Shown here piece by piece: positions 9,625 through 17,753 of a stretch of 64,000 nucleotides of DNA (its first letter is position 1; each line of letters starts with the position of its first letter). Both the position numbers and the translations under genes were made by a program. Source of the stretch: Clostridium sp. AM33-3 (lineage in GTDB: Bacteria > Bacillota > Clostridia > Lachnospirales > Lachnospiraceae); assembly GCF_003480315.1 (NCBI RefSeq), contig NZ_QUIV01000007.1, positions 54,936-118,935 on the forward strand. The letters run 5' to 3'. The notes under the pieces are model-generated. The model did not search any database. It was given only the letters and a program-made list of their open reading frames with translations, and was not told the origin of the DNA.

Positions 9625-10518
9625 TTATAGCTGTTGTGATATTTTTTTAATCTCAATCCGATACTCCTTGCTTGCCTCGCCTTCCAACTTCTGAAGAAAA
9701 TGCCGGTTCAAAAAGTTATCGTCTTCATCGGAGCGGATGGCCGATCCATTCCAGGGTTCTACACATAAGAACGGTGCTTTGGTGGCGGCTGCGGTCCAGA
9801 AGGCAACGGTGGCAAAATCCGGGTAGGAGACTTCCACGCCGTATCCGGTGGCTGGATTTTTCAGTGTCACTTTTTTGGAACGCAGATCCGTAAAGAAAAT
9901 GGCATCATTCGCGAAAAGTTCGTGGGTCAGCGGGATGACGGCTGCGTGATCCAGGATCGGGGTACAGGAGTTCATGTTGAATTCCATGCGGTTTAAGTCA
10001 TAGGAGTGATATCCGGCGGTTTCTTCCTGTTCAAATTCCAGAACGTAATCTTCGAATCGTTCCCCGGACTGCAGAGGACAGTTGAAGCCGGGATGGGCAC
10101 CAAGCTGGTAGTACATGGGCTTAGTATCTGGATTGGTTACGGTGTAGTGAAGCTGAAGGCCGTCTCCGGTCAGCGTATAAGTCAGTTTTAGCTGAAATGC
10201 AAACGGATAGCTGGCCCGGGTTTCCGGGGAGTCGGTGAGGGTGAAGGAAGCCTCCTGCTCGGACAAAACAGATACAGTAAAGTCTGCGTTCCGGCAGAAG
10301 CCGTGTTTGGGAATGGTGTAGATCTTGCCATTTAGCGTATATTTGCCGTCACGGCAGTTTCCCACGGTTGGAAACAGGAGCGGAGAGCAGCTTTTCCAGT
10401 GCGCCGGATCCCGCTGCCAGATATATTCTGTGCCGGATCCGCTTTTCAGAGAAATAAGTTGTGCCCCGATGGAATCAATCAGGGCTGTCATTGTGTGGCT
10501 TTTTAAGGTTACGATCAT
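9625..10518 (-). CDS. aldose 1-epimerase family protein (LacX-like)
   Basis: This 297-residue mutarotase-fold protein resembles the LacX/YihR branch of aldose 1-epimerases, which interconvert alpha and beta sugar anomers or act on sugar phosphates. Landmarks are IDSIGAQLISLKS near the N-terminus, SPLLFPTVGNCRDG, the KHGFCRN strand with the catalytic-type His, and LGAHPGFNCPL. The ATG at 10518 follows AGGGGGAAA. A family A palindromic element ends 30 bases upstream of this start in the same orientation. The true substrate is unknown. Confidence 0.85.
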   Translation of the reverse strand: MIVTLKSHTMTALIDSIGAQLISLKSGSGTEYIWQRDPAHWKSCSPLLFPTVGNCRDGKYTLNGKIYTIPKHGFCRNADFTVSVLSEQEASFTLTDSPETRASYPFAFQLKLTYTLTGDGLQLHYTVTNPDTKPMYYQLGAHPGFNCPLQSGERFEDYVLEFEQEETAGYHSYDLNRMEFNMNSCTPILDHAAVIPLTHELFANDAIFFTDLRSKKVTLKNPATGYGVEVSYPDFATVAFWTAAATKAPFLCVEPWNGSAIRSDEDDNFLNRHFLQKLEGEASKEYRIEIKKISQQL

Positions 10519-10548
10519 AGTAAGTTTCCCCCTGTATCATGATAATTC

Positions 10549-10681
10549 GTGACTGTTCAGTACCTTCACAGTCACGAGCAAAAATCCATGAAAAATTGCC
10601 TGCGGTAATGGGATTTTTGCCTACCCGCCTATGTTTTCTTACGGTCAGCGCAGTAAATGCGCAGACCTACTGAACAGTTAC
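10549..10681 (-). repeat. palindromic element, family A copy 1
   Basis: This 133-bp element (reverse strand) has terminal inverted repeats GTAACTGTTCAGTA / TACTGAACAGTCAC. It has two inner hairpins, GGTCTGCGCA/TGCGCTGACC and GCAAAAATCC/GGATTTTTGC. It is closely similar to 26668-26799 and 58513-58645. Its 3' end lies 30 bases before the start codon of the aldose epimerase gene, on the same strand. Confidence 0.9.
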
Positions 10682-10732
10682 GATAGTTCTATTATAGCGG
10701 ATCACGGAAAAAAGAAAAGGATAACCGCTAAC

Positions 10733-10761
10733 TTGCTATTTCCTATGTGCAATGATAGAAT
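10733..10761 (+). promoter_or_regulatory. promoter candidate for the 3-hydroxyacyl-CoA dehydrogenase-like gene
   Basis: TTGCTA (10733-10738) and TAGAAT (10756-10761) have a 17-base spacer. It shares CTTGCTATTTCC and GCAATGATA with 8937-8962. Confidence 0.5.
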
Positions 10762-10867
10762 CGATATATTCGCAGGAGCAAAAATCAGAGAATAGAAGCT
10801 GAAATAAGCCGGGGAAAATACAGATTCAGACTCCAGGGTGTGATTAGAGAAAGGGAGGAGACAGCGG

Positions 10868-11806
10868 ATGATAATTCAGAAAATTGTGATAGCCGGGGCA
10901 GGAACCATGGGGTCTTCCATGGCACAGATTTATGCAGAGTATTTTGACGATGTGGTTTTGTACAACCACAGGCAGGAGACGCTGGAGCTGGCGAAGGAGC
11001 GGATCGAAAGCAATGTGGCAACACTTGTGGAAACAGGCAATCTGACGAAAGAAAAGGCAGGCAGTCTGCTTGGTGCATTGTCTTATACCACTTCTATGGA
11101 ATGCTTCAAAACCTGTGATTTTGTGGCAGAGAATCTCTCTGAAAACCTGGAGATTAAGGATGATTTTTATAAAAAACTCTCTGAAGTAATCAGTAATACT
11201 GCGGTGATCACCACAAATACCTCGGGAATGTCCATCAATCTTCTTTCCCGGTCGGTGAAGTGGCCGGAGCGTTTTATCGGGATGCACTGGTTTAATCCAC
11301 CACATCTGGTGCCACTCATTGAAATCATCAAAGGAGAAAAGACAAGAGAAGATGTAGCGCAGACGGTTTATGATTTAAGTCTGAAAATCGGGAAAAAGCC
11401 AGTTCTGGTAAACCGGGATATTCCGGGATTTGCCGCAAACAGGCTTCAGTTCGCAATACTCCGGGAGGCGCTGGATCTGGTAGCGCAGGGGGTCGTGAGC
11501 GCGGAAGGTATTGATGATGTCATGAAATATGGACTTGGATTCCGCTACGCCTGTCTTGGACCGTTGGAAGTAGCAGATTTTGGTGGTCTGGACACCTTCA
11601 CCCACATCAGCAGCTATCTGATGAAAGACTTGTGCGATTCCAAAGAAGTGCCGGAGTTGATGCAGGCACATTTTGATGCAGGCGAGTACGGTGTCAAGAG
11701 TGAAAAGGGCTTTTACGATTACAGCGACGGACGGGCAAAAGAAGCAACAAAGGAGAGGGATGAGAAGTTTTTGAAGGTGTATCAGGCTTTATATGGAAGC
11801 AAATAG
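10868..11806 (+). CDS. 3-hydroxyacyl-CoA dehydrogenase family protein
   Basis: The 312-residue protein has an N-terminal Rossmann domain (IVIAGAGTMGSSMAQIYAE, residues 5-24). The family signature GMHWFNPPHLVPLIEI follows, then a C-terminal helical domain. It resembles 3-hydroxybutyryl-CoA dehydrogenases and also L-gulonate 3-dehydrogenase (lambda-crystallin), which shares this fold. The genes after it (IclR regulator, KDPG aldolase, KDG-type kinase) and the epimerase before it favour oxidation of a sugar acid over fatty-acid chemistry, but that is inference. AGGGAGG precedes the ATG. Confidence 0.85.
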   Translation: MIIQKIVIAGAGTMGSSMAQIYAEYFDDVVLYNHRQETLELAKERIESNVATLVETGNLTKEKAGSLLGALSYTTSMECFKTCDFVAENLSENLEIKDDFYKKLSEVISNTAVITTNTSGMSINLLSRSVKWPERFIGMHWFNPPHLVPLIEIIKGEKTREDVAQTVYDLSLKIGKKPVLVNRDIPGFAANRLQFAILREALDLVAQGVVSAEGIDDVMKYGLGFRYACLGPLEVADFGGLDTFTHISSYLMKDLCDSKEVPELMQAHFDAGEYGVKSEKGFYDYSDGRAKEATKERDEKFLKVYQALYGSK

Positions 11807-11851
11807 AAACACAATTTAAAAGGCAAACCATGTGACAATTCTGTCAATACC

Positions 11852-11880
11852 TTGACTAATTTTTGTATATTCAGTAAAAT
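11852..11880 (+). promoter_or_regulatory. promoter candidate for the iclR-eda-kinase operon
   Basis: TTGACT (11852-11857) and TAAAAT (11875-11880) have a 17-base spacer. Confidence 0.55.
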
Positions 11881-11932
11881 GATGCTATATGCAAGATGAA
11901 ACTGCGGAACTTTCCGCACAAAAAGGCAGACT

Positions 11933-12718
11933 ATGAAGCGGCAGAAAGGTGTGGACAGACGTATGAAATTAAATCGTACAACCCAGAGGACCATAGAGAT
12001 TCTGGAGCTGATCTCCCAGAAACCGGAGGGAGTATCACTTGATGAGCTTTGTGACCGCCTGGAGCTTCCAAAGACCAGTGCCTATGATATTGTTACCACA
12101 CTGGAGGCACTTGGCATGGTCCAGATCAACTGGGGGCAGAAGAAGCGGTATACCATCGGGCTCACGGCATATCGCATCGGCATTAATTACACCAACAACT
12201 TAAATATCATGAATATCATGGAGCCGGAGCTGAAGAAGTTTGCCCATGAGATCGGGAAGACTGTATTTTTCGGAGTGAGATCCGATATTGAGGTGGTTTA
12301 TATCTGCAAGTTTGAACCGGAAAATCCCATTATCACGACTGCCACGGTGGGAAGCCGAATTCCCATGTACTGCACATCACTTGGAAAGGCTATTCTGGCC
12401 TACAGTGAGCCGGAGATTCTGCAGCCGCTTTTGAAACGTATGACGTTTGTGAAGCGGACGGAGCACACGATCACGGATCCGGACCGGCTTATGCAGGAAC
12501 TTGAACAGGTGCGGGAGCAGGGCTTTGCGCTGGATGCCCGTGAGATGGAGGAGCATGCAGAATGCGTGGGAGCACCGGTATTTGGGGCAGATGGAGGACT
12601 GGTGGGAGCAGTCAGTGTTTCAACGTTGTACCGGGATGTCGTCAACTATGAAGAATTGGGGCAGGTTGTATTAAATAAAGCAAGGCAGCTTTCGGAAATG
12701 CTGGGGTATATCCGGTAA
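11933..12718 (+). CDS. IclR family transcriptional regulator
   Basis: The protein (261 residues, or 251 if translation starts at ATG 11963) has an N-terminal winged helix (about residues 14-75: RTTQRTIEILELISQKPEGVSLDELCDRLELPKTSAYDIV). The C-terminal IclR effector domain includes PMYCTSLGKAILAY and ALDAREMEEHAECVGAPVFG. Members usually respond to small carboxylates or sugar acids. It is the first gene of a run with KDPG aldolase and a sugar kinase (31- and 43-base gaps), so it probably controls them. Both candidate starts have weak ribosome binding sites. Confidence 0.92.
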   Translation: MKRQKGVDRRMKLNRTTQRTIEILELISQKPEGVSLDELCDRLELPKTSAYDIVTTLEALGMVQINWGQKKRYTIGLTAYRIGINYTNNLNIMNIMEPELKKFAHEIGKTVFFGVRSDIEVVYICKFEPENPIITTATVGSRIPMYCTSLGKAILAYSEPEILQPLLKRMTFVKRTEHTITDPDRLMQELEQVREQGFALDAREMEEHAECVGAPVFGADGGLVGAVSVSTLYRDVVNYEELGQVVLNKARQLSEMLGYIR

Positions 12719-12749
12719 CAAAATCGTTCAGGAGAAGGAGAAGAGTGAC

Positions 12750-13403
12750 ATGCGAAAAGAACAGGTTTTATCCAGAATGAGAGAAGAATGTCTCATTGCA
12801 GTGATTCGCGCGAAAAACCCGGAACAGGGAGAGAAAATTGTTGAGGCGGTCATTGCGGGGGGCATTCATTTTATTGAAATCACCATGACTATGGATGAGG
12901 GAAATCCGGTAGAATTTATCTCTGCCATGGCAGAAAAATACCGGAACGATGACCGTATTGTGATCGGTGCGGGAACGGTGCTGGATCCAGAGACCGCAAG
13001 ACAGGTTATTTTGGCCGGAGCGAACTATGTGGTGAGCCCGGGACTGAATCTGGACACCATTAAACTTTGCAACCGTTACCGGATACCGATGCTGCCGGGT
13101 GTTATGACCCCGACGGAAGCCATTGCTGCGCTGGAAGCAGGCTGCGATGTGATCAAACTCTTTCCGGGCAATATCCTGGGACCGGCGGCTATCAGCACGT
13201 TTAAAGGGCCGCTTCCGCAGGGAGAATTTATGCCGTCCGGCGGTGTGGATGTAGATAACGTGGACAAGTGGATCAAGGCCGGAGCCTATGCCGTTGGAAC
13301 CGGAAGCAGCCTGACAAAGGGAGCGAAGTCTGGAGATTATGCGGCAGTGACAGCCAAAGCGAAGGAGTTTACAGCAGCGGTGAAGATAGCCCGCAGCAAA
13401 TAA
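12750..13403 (+). CDS. eda: 2-dehydro-3-deoxy-phosphogluconate aldolase family
   Basis: This class I aldolase cleaves 2-keto-3-deoxy-6-phosphogluconate (or the galactonate form) to pyruvate and glyceraldehyde 3-phosphate. The 217-residue protein has R20 in VIRAK, the catalytic E43 in FIEIT, GAGTVL at 73-78, and the Schiff-base K136 in DVIKLFPGN. GGAGAAGGAG precedes the ATG. It lies between the IclR regulator and a PfkB kinase that would supply its phosphorylated substrate, together forming the lower half of a hexuronate/hexonate pathway. Confidence 0.93.
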   Translation: MRKEQVLSRMREECLIAVIRAKNPEQGEKIVEAVIAGGIHFIEITMTMDEGNPVEFISAMAEKYRNDDRIVIGAGTVLDPETARQVILAGANYVVSPGLNLDTIKLCNRYRIPMLPGVMTPTEAIAALEAGCDVIKLFPGNILGPAAISTFKGPLPQGEFMPSGGVDVDNVDKWIKAGAYAVGTGSSLTKGAKSGDYAAVTAKAKEFTAAVKIARSK

Positions 13404-13446
13404 AGCAGGTATTTTGGAGTATTGACGGAAGATGGAGGATAACAAT

Positions 13447-14478
13447 ATGGCAAAAATTGTGACCATGGGGGAGATTATGCTCAGATTATCGACCCCGGGC
13501 AATGAAAAATTTATACAGGCAGATGAATTTGATATCAATTACGGCGGCAGCGAGGCCAATGTAGCAGTATCGCTGGCCAATTATGGATACAACACGGAAT
13601 TTGTGTCCGCAATTCCGGACAATCCGATCGGTGACTGCGCGGTCGCAGCTCTTCGCAAATACAATGTAGGAACAACATTTATTTCCCGCAGCGGTGACCG
13701 CCTCGGCATCTATTATCTGGAGCCTGGATCATCTGTGCGTCCGTCCAATATCGTGTACGACCGTGCCGGATCTTCCATTGCCTGTGCGCAGGCAGAGCTG
13801 TTTGATTTTGATGCGATCTTTGCGGATGCGGACTGGTTTCATTTTACCGGCATCACGCCGGCACTGTCAGACAGCGCGGCCAGGCTGACGGAAGAGGCAT
13901 TAAAGGCAGCGAAAGCACATGGCCTTACCGTGTCTGTGGATTTAAATTTCCGCAAAAAGCTCTGGTCTCAGGAAAAGGCCCGCGAGATCATGACCAACCT
14001 TATGCAGTATGTAGATGTCTGCATCGGCAATGAGGAGGACGCAGAGAAGGTGCTTGGATTTAAGCCGGAGGGCAGTGATATCATGTCCGGCAACCTGGAA
14101 CTGTCCGGCTACATGAATATTTTCGGACAGATGGCGGACCGTTTTGGATTCCGCTATATTGCAAGTTCTCTGCGTGAGAGCCACAGCGCATCCAATAATG
14201 GCTGGTCTGCCTGCATCATGGATGGAAAGACAAAGGAATTTTATCATTCCAGAAAATACACCATCGCGCCGATCGTGGACCGTGTGGGTGGCGGTGATGC
14301 CTTTACCTCCGGACTCATCTGCAGTCTGCTGGATGGAAGGGATATGAAGGCGGCTCTGGAATTTGGAACTGCGGCTGCAGCCCTGAAGCACACCATTCCG
14401 GGTGATTTTAATCTGGTGACCCGGTCTGAGGTGGAAAAGCTGGCCGGTGGAGACAGCTCCGGCAGAGTACAGCGGTAA
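13447..14478 (+). CDS. PfkB family sugar kinase, probable 2-keto-3-deoxygluconate kinase
   Basis: The 343-residue ribokinase-fold protein has the N-terminal GGSEANVAVSLANYG signature and the C-terminal PfkB signature with the catalytic base D284 in VGGGDAF. Its position directly after KDPG aldolase makes 2-dehydro-3-deoxygluconate the likely substrate. The start at ATG 13447 is set by GGAGG at 13434-13438; an in-frame ATG at 13432 would overlap that site. A hairpin terminator follows. I would not separate KDG kinase from a related fructokinase on sequence alone. Confidence 0.85.
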   Translation: MAKIVTMGEIMLRLSTPGNEKFIQADEFDINYGGSEANVAVSLANYGYNTEFVSAIPDNPIGDCAVAALRKYNVGTTFISRSGDRLGIYYLEPGSSVRPSNIVYDRAGSSIACAQAELFDFDAIFADADWFHFTGITPALSDSAARLTEEALKAAKAHGLTVSVDLNFRKKLWSQEKAREIMTNLMQYVDVCIGNEEDAEKVLGFKPEGSDIMSGNLELSGYMNIFGQMADRFGFRYIASSLRESHSASNNGWSACIMDGKTKEFYHSRKYTIAPIVDRVGGGDAFTSGLICSLLDGRDMKAALEFGTAAAALKHTIPGDFNLVTRSEVEKLAGGDSSGRVQR

Positions 14479-14483
14479 TCTTA

Positions 14484-14530
14484 AAAATGCCATTCGCTGC
14501 GTGTCAGACACGTGCGGATGGCATTTTTGC
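14484..14530. terminator. bidirectional terminator
   Basis: An AAAATGCCAT arm (14484-14493) pairs with ATGGCATTTT (14518-14527), with T/A runs on both sides. It lies between convergent genes. Confidence 0.75.
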
Positions 14531-14548
14531 GTTATGGATTGGTGCGGA

Positions 14549-14974
14549 TTACTGCGGGCCGATGTATTGATCACTGCCAAAGCCAAGGATCAGCTTGAAG
14601 ATCGGATTTAAAAAGAACAGTCCGATGGTAAAGCCTGTGCCGTGGCCGAAAGCCCTGGCCAGCTTGTTCAGAGCGACAATGTTGATGATGGTGACAGCCA
14701 GTAAAATGGCAGAGCCGAGAACAGAGAAAATCCCATCAAAAGACTTCAGCATACCGCCGATCACGGTTCCGAATAATACAAACCAGTAAATGTTAGCGTT
14801 CCAGGTAAATTTGTACTGGGTATACGTGTTATAACATGGTATGATGGCTTTCCATCCCGGCTCACCGGCCTTTTCGAAGATCTGCCAGTATGCAACAACC
14901 TGAAGGATATACCATCCAATGACGAGGATGAGAATGCTTCCAAGACTTGCGAGGAGTAAACCTGTATAAGCCAT
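14549..14974 (-). CDS. DUF5684-like multi-pass membrane protein
   Basis: This 141-residue protein has four likely membrane helices (about residues 5-28, 62-80, 86-103, 113-130). It carries the motif AYWQIFEKAGEPGWKAIIPCYN between helices 1 and 2. That motif is common in small clostridial membrane proteins of the DUF5684 group, sometimes mislabelled signal peptidase I; no catalytic Ser/Lys pair is visible. The ATG at 14974 has a GAGAAAGGA site. Function unknown. It is convergent with the sugar kinase and divergent from the cell-wall-repeat protein. Confidence 0.8.
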   Translation of the reverse strand: MAYTGLLLASLGSILILVIGWYILQVVAYWQIFEKAGEPGWKAIIPCYNTYTQYKFTWNANIYWFVLFGTVIGGMLKSFDGIFSVLGSAILLAVTIINIVALNKLARAFGHGTGFTIGLFFLNPIFKLILGFGSDQYIGPQ

Positions 14975-15092
14975 ATGAGATACCGTCCTTTCTCTTTAGT
15001 ATACGGTCAGTATAAGTTACAGCAGAAAAATAGTCAACAATAGAAAGATTTTTTCTGAATAATTACGGATTATTACGGTTTTCTTACTTCAC

Positions 15093-15123
15093 TTGACCCT
15101 GGAACTGTTCCAGGGTGTAGAGT
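15093..15123 (+). promoter_or_regulatory. MerR-type promoter with 19-bp spacer dyad
   Basis: TTGACC (15093-15098) and TAGAGT (15118-15123) are 19 bases apart. The perfect palindrome CCCTGGAAC-T-GTTCCAGGG (15097-15115) fills the spacer. Overlong spacing with a centred dyad is the hallmark of promoters activated by MerR-family proteins. A MerR gene lies 1.6 kb downstream, and the promoter faces the cell-wall-repeat protein. Confidence 0.82.
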
Positions 15124-15165
15124 CAGTATTGTCAGAAACAACGACGAGTGAAAGGAGAAATGAAG

Positions 15166-16590
15166 ATGAAAAAACATACAAAAACAATGCTGATCCCTTG
15201 TGCAGCAGCAGCGCTGACGCTTGGAAGTTCCATGATGGCTTTTGCAGCCACCGGCTGGTTACAGGAGGATGAAATCTGGCACTATTATGACCGGAACGGA
15301 GATGAGGTAACTTCAGCCTGGAAAAAATCCGGCAATGACTGGTTCTGGCTGGACGAGGACGGAGAGATGGCAGTTAGCCAGTTGGTGGAGGACAATGACA
15401 ATTACTATTATGTCAATGAGCGTGGTGCCATGGTGCGGAACCAGTGGAGAGAACTGGAAAACAATGATCCGCAGGATGATGACGATTCTGATACCGTATG
15501 GTATTATTTCGGTGCTGACGGAAAAGCTTACAAAGCGAAGGATTCCGGAAGAGTGAATTTTAAGACCATTGTCCGTGCAGACGGTGCAACGAAAAAGTAT
15601 GCGTTTGATGAGGAAGGAAAGATGCTCTACGGCTGGATCGATGAACAGGGTGAGCGTCAGACCGGCGATGACGCATGGCAGACCGGCGTGTATTATCTGG
15701 GAGGACCGGACGATGGTGCCATGAGAAGCCATCAGTGGGAACGTCTGGACGCGGTGGATGATGATCAGACGAACGATGAGTTCCAGGATTGGTACTGGTT
15801 CTATTTCAATGCCAACGGCAAGAAAGCGGCAGATACGAAAAAGACCATCAACGGACGCAAGTATTACTTTGAGGAATACGGAAATGCACGCTTCAGCTGG
15901 TATGCAACCTCCAGCAATGCTTCTGTTGCAACTCCGAGCTTCTACAGTCCGATCCAGGACAGCTGGATGTCTGTTGGCTGGTTCAAGACTGTGCCGGGCG
16001 AGGAGACGGATCCGGAAGGATACTCTGACGGTGACGAGCGCTGGTATTATGCGGAGAAGGATGGAGATGTAGTAAAGAGCCGTATTAAGAAGATCAATGG
16101 TTATTACTATGCATTTGATGAATACGGCAAGATGCTGGAAGGTCTTTACAAGCTGGAAGTATCGGATAAGGATATTCTGTCCTACACAGAAATCGAGAGC
16201 GAGAATGATCTGCCTGAGGATGGCGATATCGAGGAGGTTTATTACTTTGGAGGAAACTCCAAGGCAGGCGCTATGAAGACCGGAACGACGACTCTTGATA
16301 TTGATGGTGAGCGTTACACCTACAACTTCCGCAAGAGCGGTGATGAGCGCGGACAGGGCTATCATGGCATTGAGGATGGCGTGATCTATGAGAAGGGCAA
16401 ACGCCTGGAAGCTGATAAGGATGAGAAGCTGAAGAAAGTGGAGTGGGATGGTGAGACATACCTGGTCAACACTTCCGGTAAGATCCAGAAAAATAAGAAG
16501 AATGCGAAAGATGCCGATGATCGTTATTACTGCACTGACAGCAAGGGCATTGTTACCTACGAAGGAATGGAGAAGAAAAGCGAAAAATAA
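15166..16590 (+). CDS. secreted cell-wall-binding repeat protein
   Basis: The 474-residue product has a Sec signal peptide (MKKHTK..LTLGSSMMAFA, cleavage near AFA-A, residue 26). About ten copies follow of an aromatic/glycine repeat resembling choline/cell-wall-binding repeats (WYYFGADGKAYK, WYWFYFNANGKK, YYYAFDEYGKML). Asp/Glu-rich inserts between them are unusual and give a very acidic protein. No catalytic domain is visible. ATG 15166 is chosen because AAAGGAG lies nine bases upstream; earlier in-frame starts overlap that site. A MerR-type promoter lies 43 bases upstream of the start codon. Confidence 0.85.
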   Translation: MKKHTKTMLIPCAAAALTLGSSMMAFAATGWLQEDEIWHYYDRNGDEVTSAWKKSGNDWFWLDEDGEMAVSQLVEDNDNYYYVNERGAMVRNQWRELENNDPQDDDDSDTVWYYFGADGKAYKAKDSGRVNFKTIVRADGATKKYAFDEEGKMLYGWIDEQGERQTGDDAWQTGVYYLGGPDDGAMRSHQWERLDAVDDDQTNDEFQDWYWFYFNANGKKAADTKKTINGRKYYFEEYGNARFSWYATSSNASVATPSFYSPIQDSWMSVGWFKTVPGEETDPEGYSDGDERWYYAEKDGDVVKSRIKKINGYYYAFDEYGKMLEGLYKLEVSDKDILSYTEIESENDLPEDGDIEEVYYFGGNSKAGAMKTGTTTLDIDGERYTYNFRKSGDERGQGYHGIEDGVIYEKGKRLEADKDEKLKKVEWDGETYLVNTSGKIQKNKKNAKDADDRYYCTDSKGIVTYEGMEKKSEK

Positions 16591-16644
16591 CTGAGAATAT
16601 TGCAGCAACCATCACATAATGAAAGAAAACTCTCTGCATAATAG

Positions 16645-16680
16645 AAAGGACGAGCCGCAAATCGGCACGTCCTTTTTAAT
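16645..16680. terminator. bidirectional terminator
   Basis: AAAGGACG-A-GCCG (16645-16657) pairs with CGGC-A-CGTCCTTT (16663-16675), with T/A runs outside. It lies between convergent genes. Confidence 0.75.
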
Positions 16681-17509
16681 GACTGGATAAAGGAAGAAAT
16701 AACTGCAGATAATAGCACTGCTTCTGATCGCGGATCCCCTGCAGGACAAAGGTTGAAAACAGCTGTGGGCAGACCGGCAGGTGGTTTTGTCTGGCATAGG
16801 TCATCAAAAACTGCACAGTCGAAAGTGATGGAACACGCTCCTGGGAAGCACAGAAGGTTGACAGATAGCGGGTTTTGGAATCTGTGATCGGAATATCTGC
16901 TGTGATTGGATAATCGGTATATTCTGCCATATCCTCATGCAGAAGCAGCTGGGAATTCTGATAGTCCAGGGTCAGGGACGCAGATTTCGTTTCTGCATGG
17001 ATCTGGTATTCATCAAACAGGTACAAGTTATCCAGGCCTGCATGTTCCCTGGTATACTGAAACCATTGCTCAATTCCATCATGAAAGTCCACTGCCGGAT
17101 CAATGATGTAGGAAGGCGGCATGGTACATTGCATGATCTTTCCGGTATACTTCTGAATATTTTCACAGTCCTTCTGGCTCATCCTCAGGCGTGCAATGGT
17201 ACGTTTATGATTTCGAATGGCTTCTTCCTCTTCATTCAGGCGCTGCCGGATGATGTCGCTCAGTCGTTTCGGGGAATCCACGGAGCCGTGCTCGTCCCAC
17301 AGTGTGGCAATGTCATCCAGTCCGATATCCATTTTTCGCTGATAAAGGATGCTGATGAATCTGGAAATATCAGCTTCTGTATAGTAGCGGTAGCCGTTGG
17401 CGGCTTTTCTTGCGGTGAGCAGACCTCGTTTTTCGTAGTGGCGGAGTGTATCCCGGCTTATGCCCATAAGATTTGCCACATCTCCGATGAGATATTTGCT
17501 TTTATTCAT
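16676..17509 (-). CDS. MerR family transcriptional regulator
   Basis: The 277-residue protein begins with a MerR winged helix (residues 5-72: YLIGDVANLMGISRDTLRHYEKRGLL..NGYRYYTEADI). A dimerising coiled coil lies at about 90-115. The 150-residue C-terminal half is probably an effector domain. It lacks the cysteine pattern of metal sensors, so an organic ligand or cell-envelope cue is more likely. It is convergent with the cell-wall-repeat gene, whose promoter has a MerR-type dyad, making that gene its best candidate target. Confidence 0.9.
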   Translation of the reverse strand: MNKSKYLIGDVANLMGISRDTLRHYEKRGLLTARKAANGYRYYTEADISRFISILYQRKMDIGLDDIATLWDEHGSVDSPKRLSDIIRQRLNEEEEAIRNHKRTIARLRMSQKDCENIQKYTGKIMQCTMPPSYIIDPAVDFHDGIEQWFQYTREHAGLDNLYLFDEYQIHAETKSASLTLDYQNSQLLLHEDMAEYTDYPITADIPITDSKTRYLSTFCASQERVPSLSTVQFLMTYARQNHLPVCPQLFSTFVLQGIRDQKQCYYLQLFLPLSSH

Positions 17510-17668
17510 GCTTGATTACCTCTGTGGAACATGGTAACAGGAGATTTGCAGAAAATCAACGAATGTAATGAAAATGTAATAATGAGTAAATATATCTCAA
17601 AAAATGAGCTCCGGACAGCAAAATTTTCTCAATAGAATATTATTGAGAATTTCTTTCAAGTGATCTGA

Positions 17669-17697
17669 TTGACTTATTGGTTAGCATATGCTAACAT
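17669..17697 (+). promoter_or_regulatory. promoter of the DUF3793-flavodoxin operon
   Basis: TTGACT (17669-17674) and TAACAT (17692-17697) have a 17-base spacer. The GTTAGC palindrome at 17680-17695 overlaps the spacer and the -10, so a bound repressor would block polymerase. Confidence 0.5.
17680..17695. promoter_or_regulatory. iron-regulon box (perfect 16-bp palindrome)
   Basis: GTTAGCATATGCTAAC matches the boxes at 22446, 22505, 22526 and 25689. A degenerate second copy, GTTAGCAATGGGTAAC, lies at 17709-17724. The sequence resembles DtxR/IdeR-type operators. Confidence 0.75.
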
Positions 17698-17753
17698 AGA
17701 TGCATCGGGTTAGCAATGGGTAACCTGAAGGGATTCCACAGGAGGGACGGCGT

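Noticed and set aside
12768..13538. 256-residue minus-strand frame
   Set aside because: It is antisense to the KDPG aldolase gene, which has all catalytic residues.
15313..16608. 431-residue open frame on the minus strand
   Set aside because: It is antisense to the cell-wall-repeat gene. The frame stays open because of the repetitive codon pattern; it has no start signal and the plus-strand protein has a clear signal peptide and repeats.
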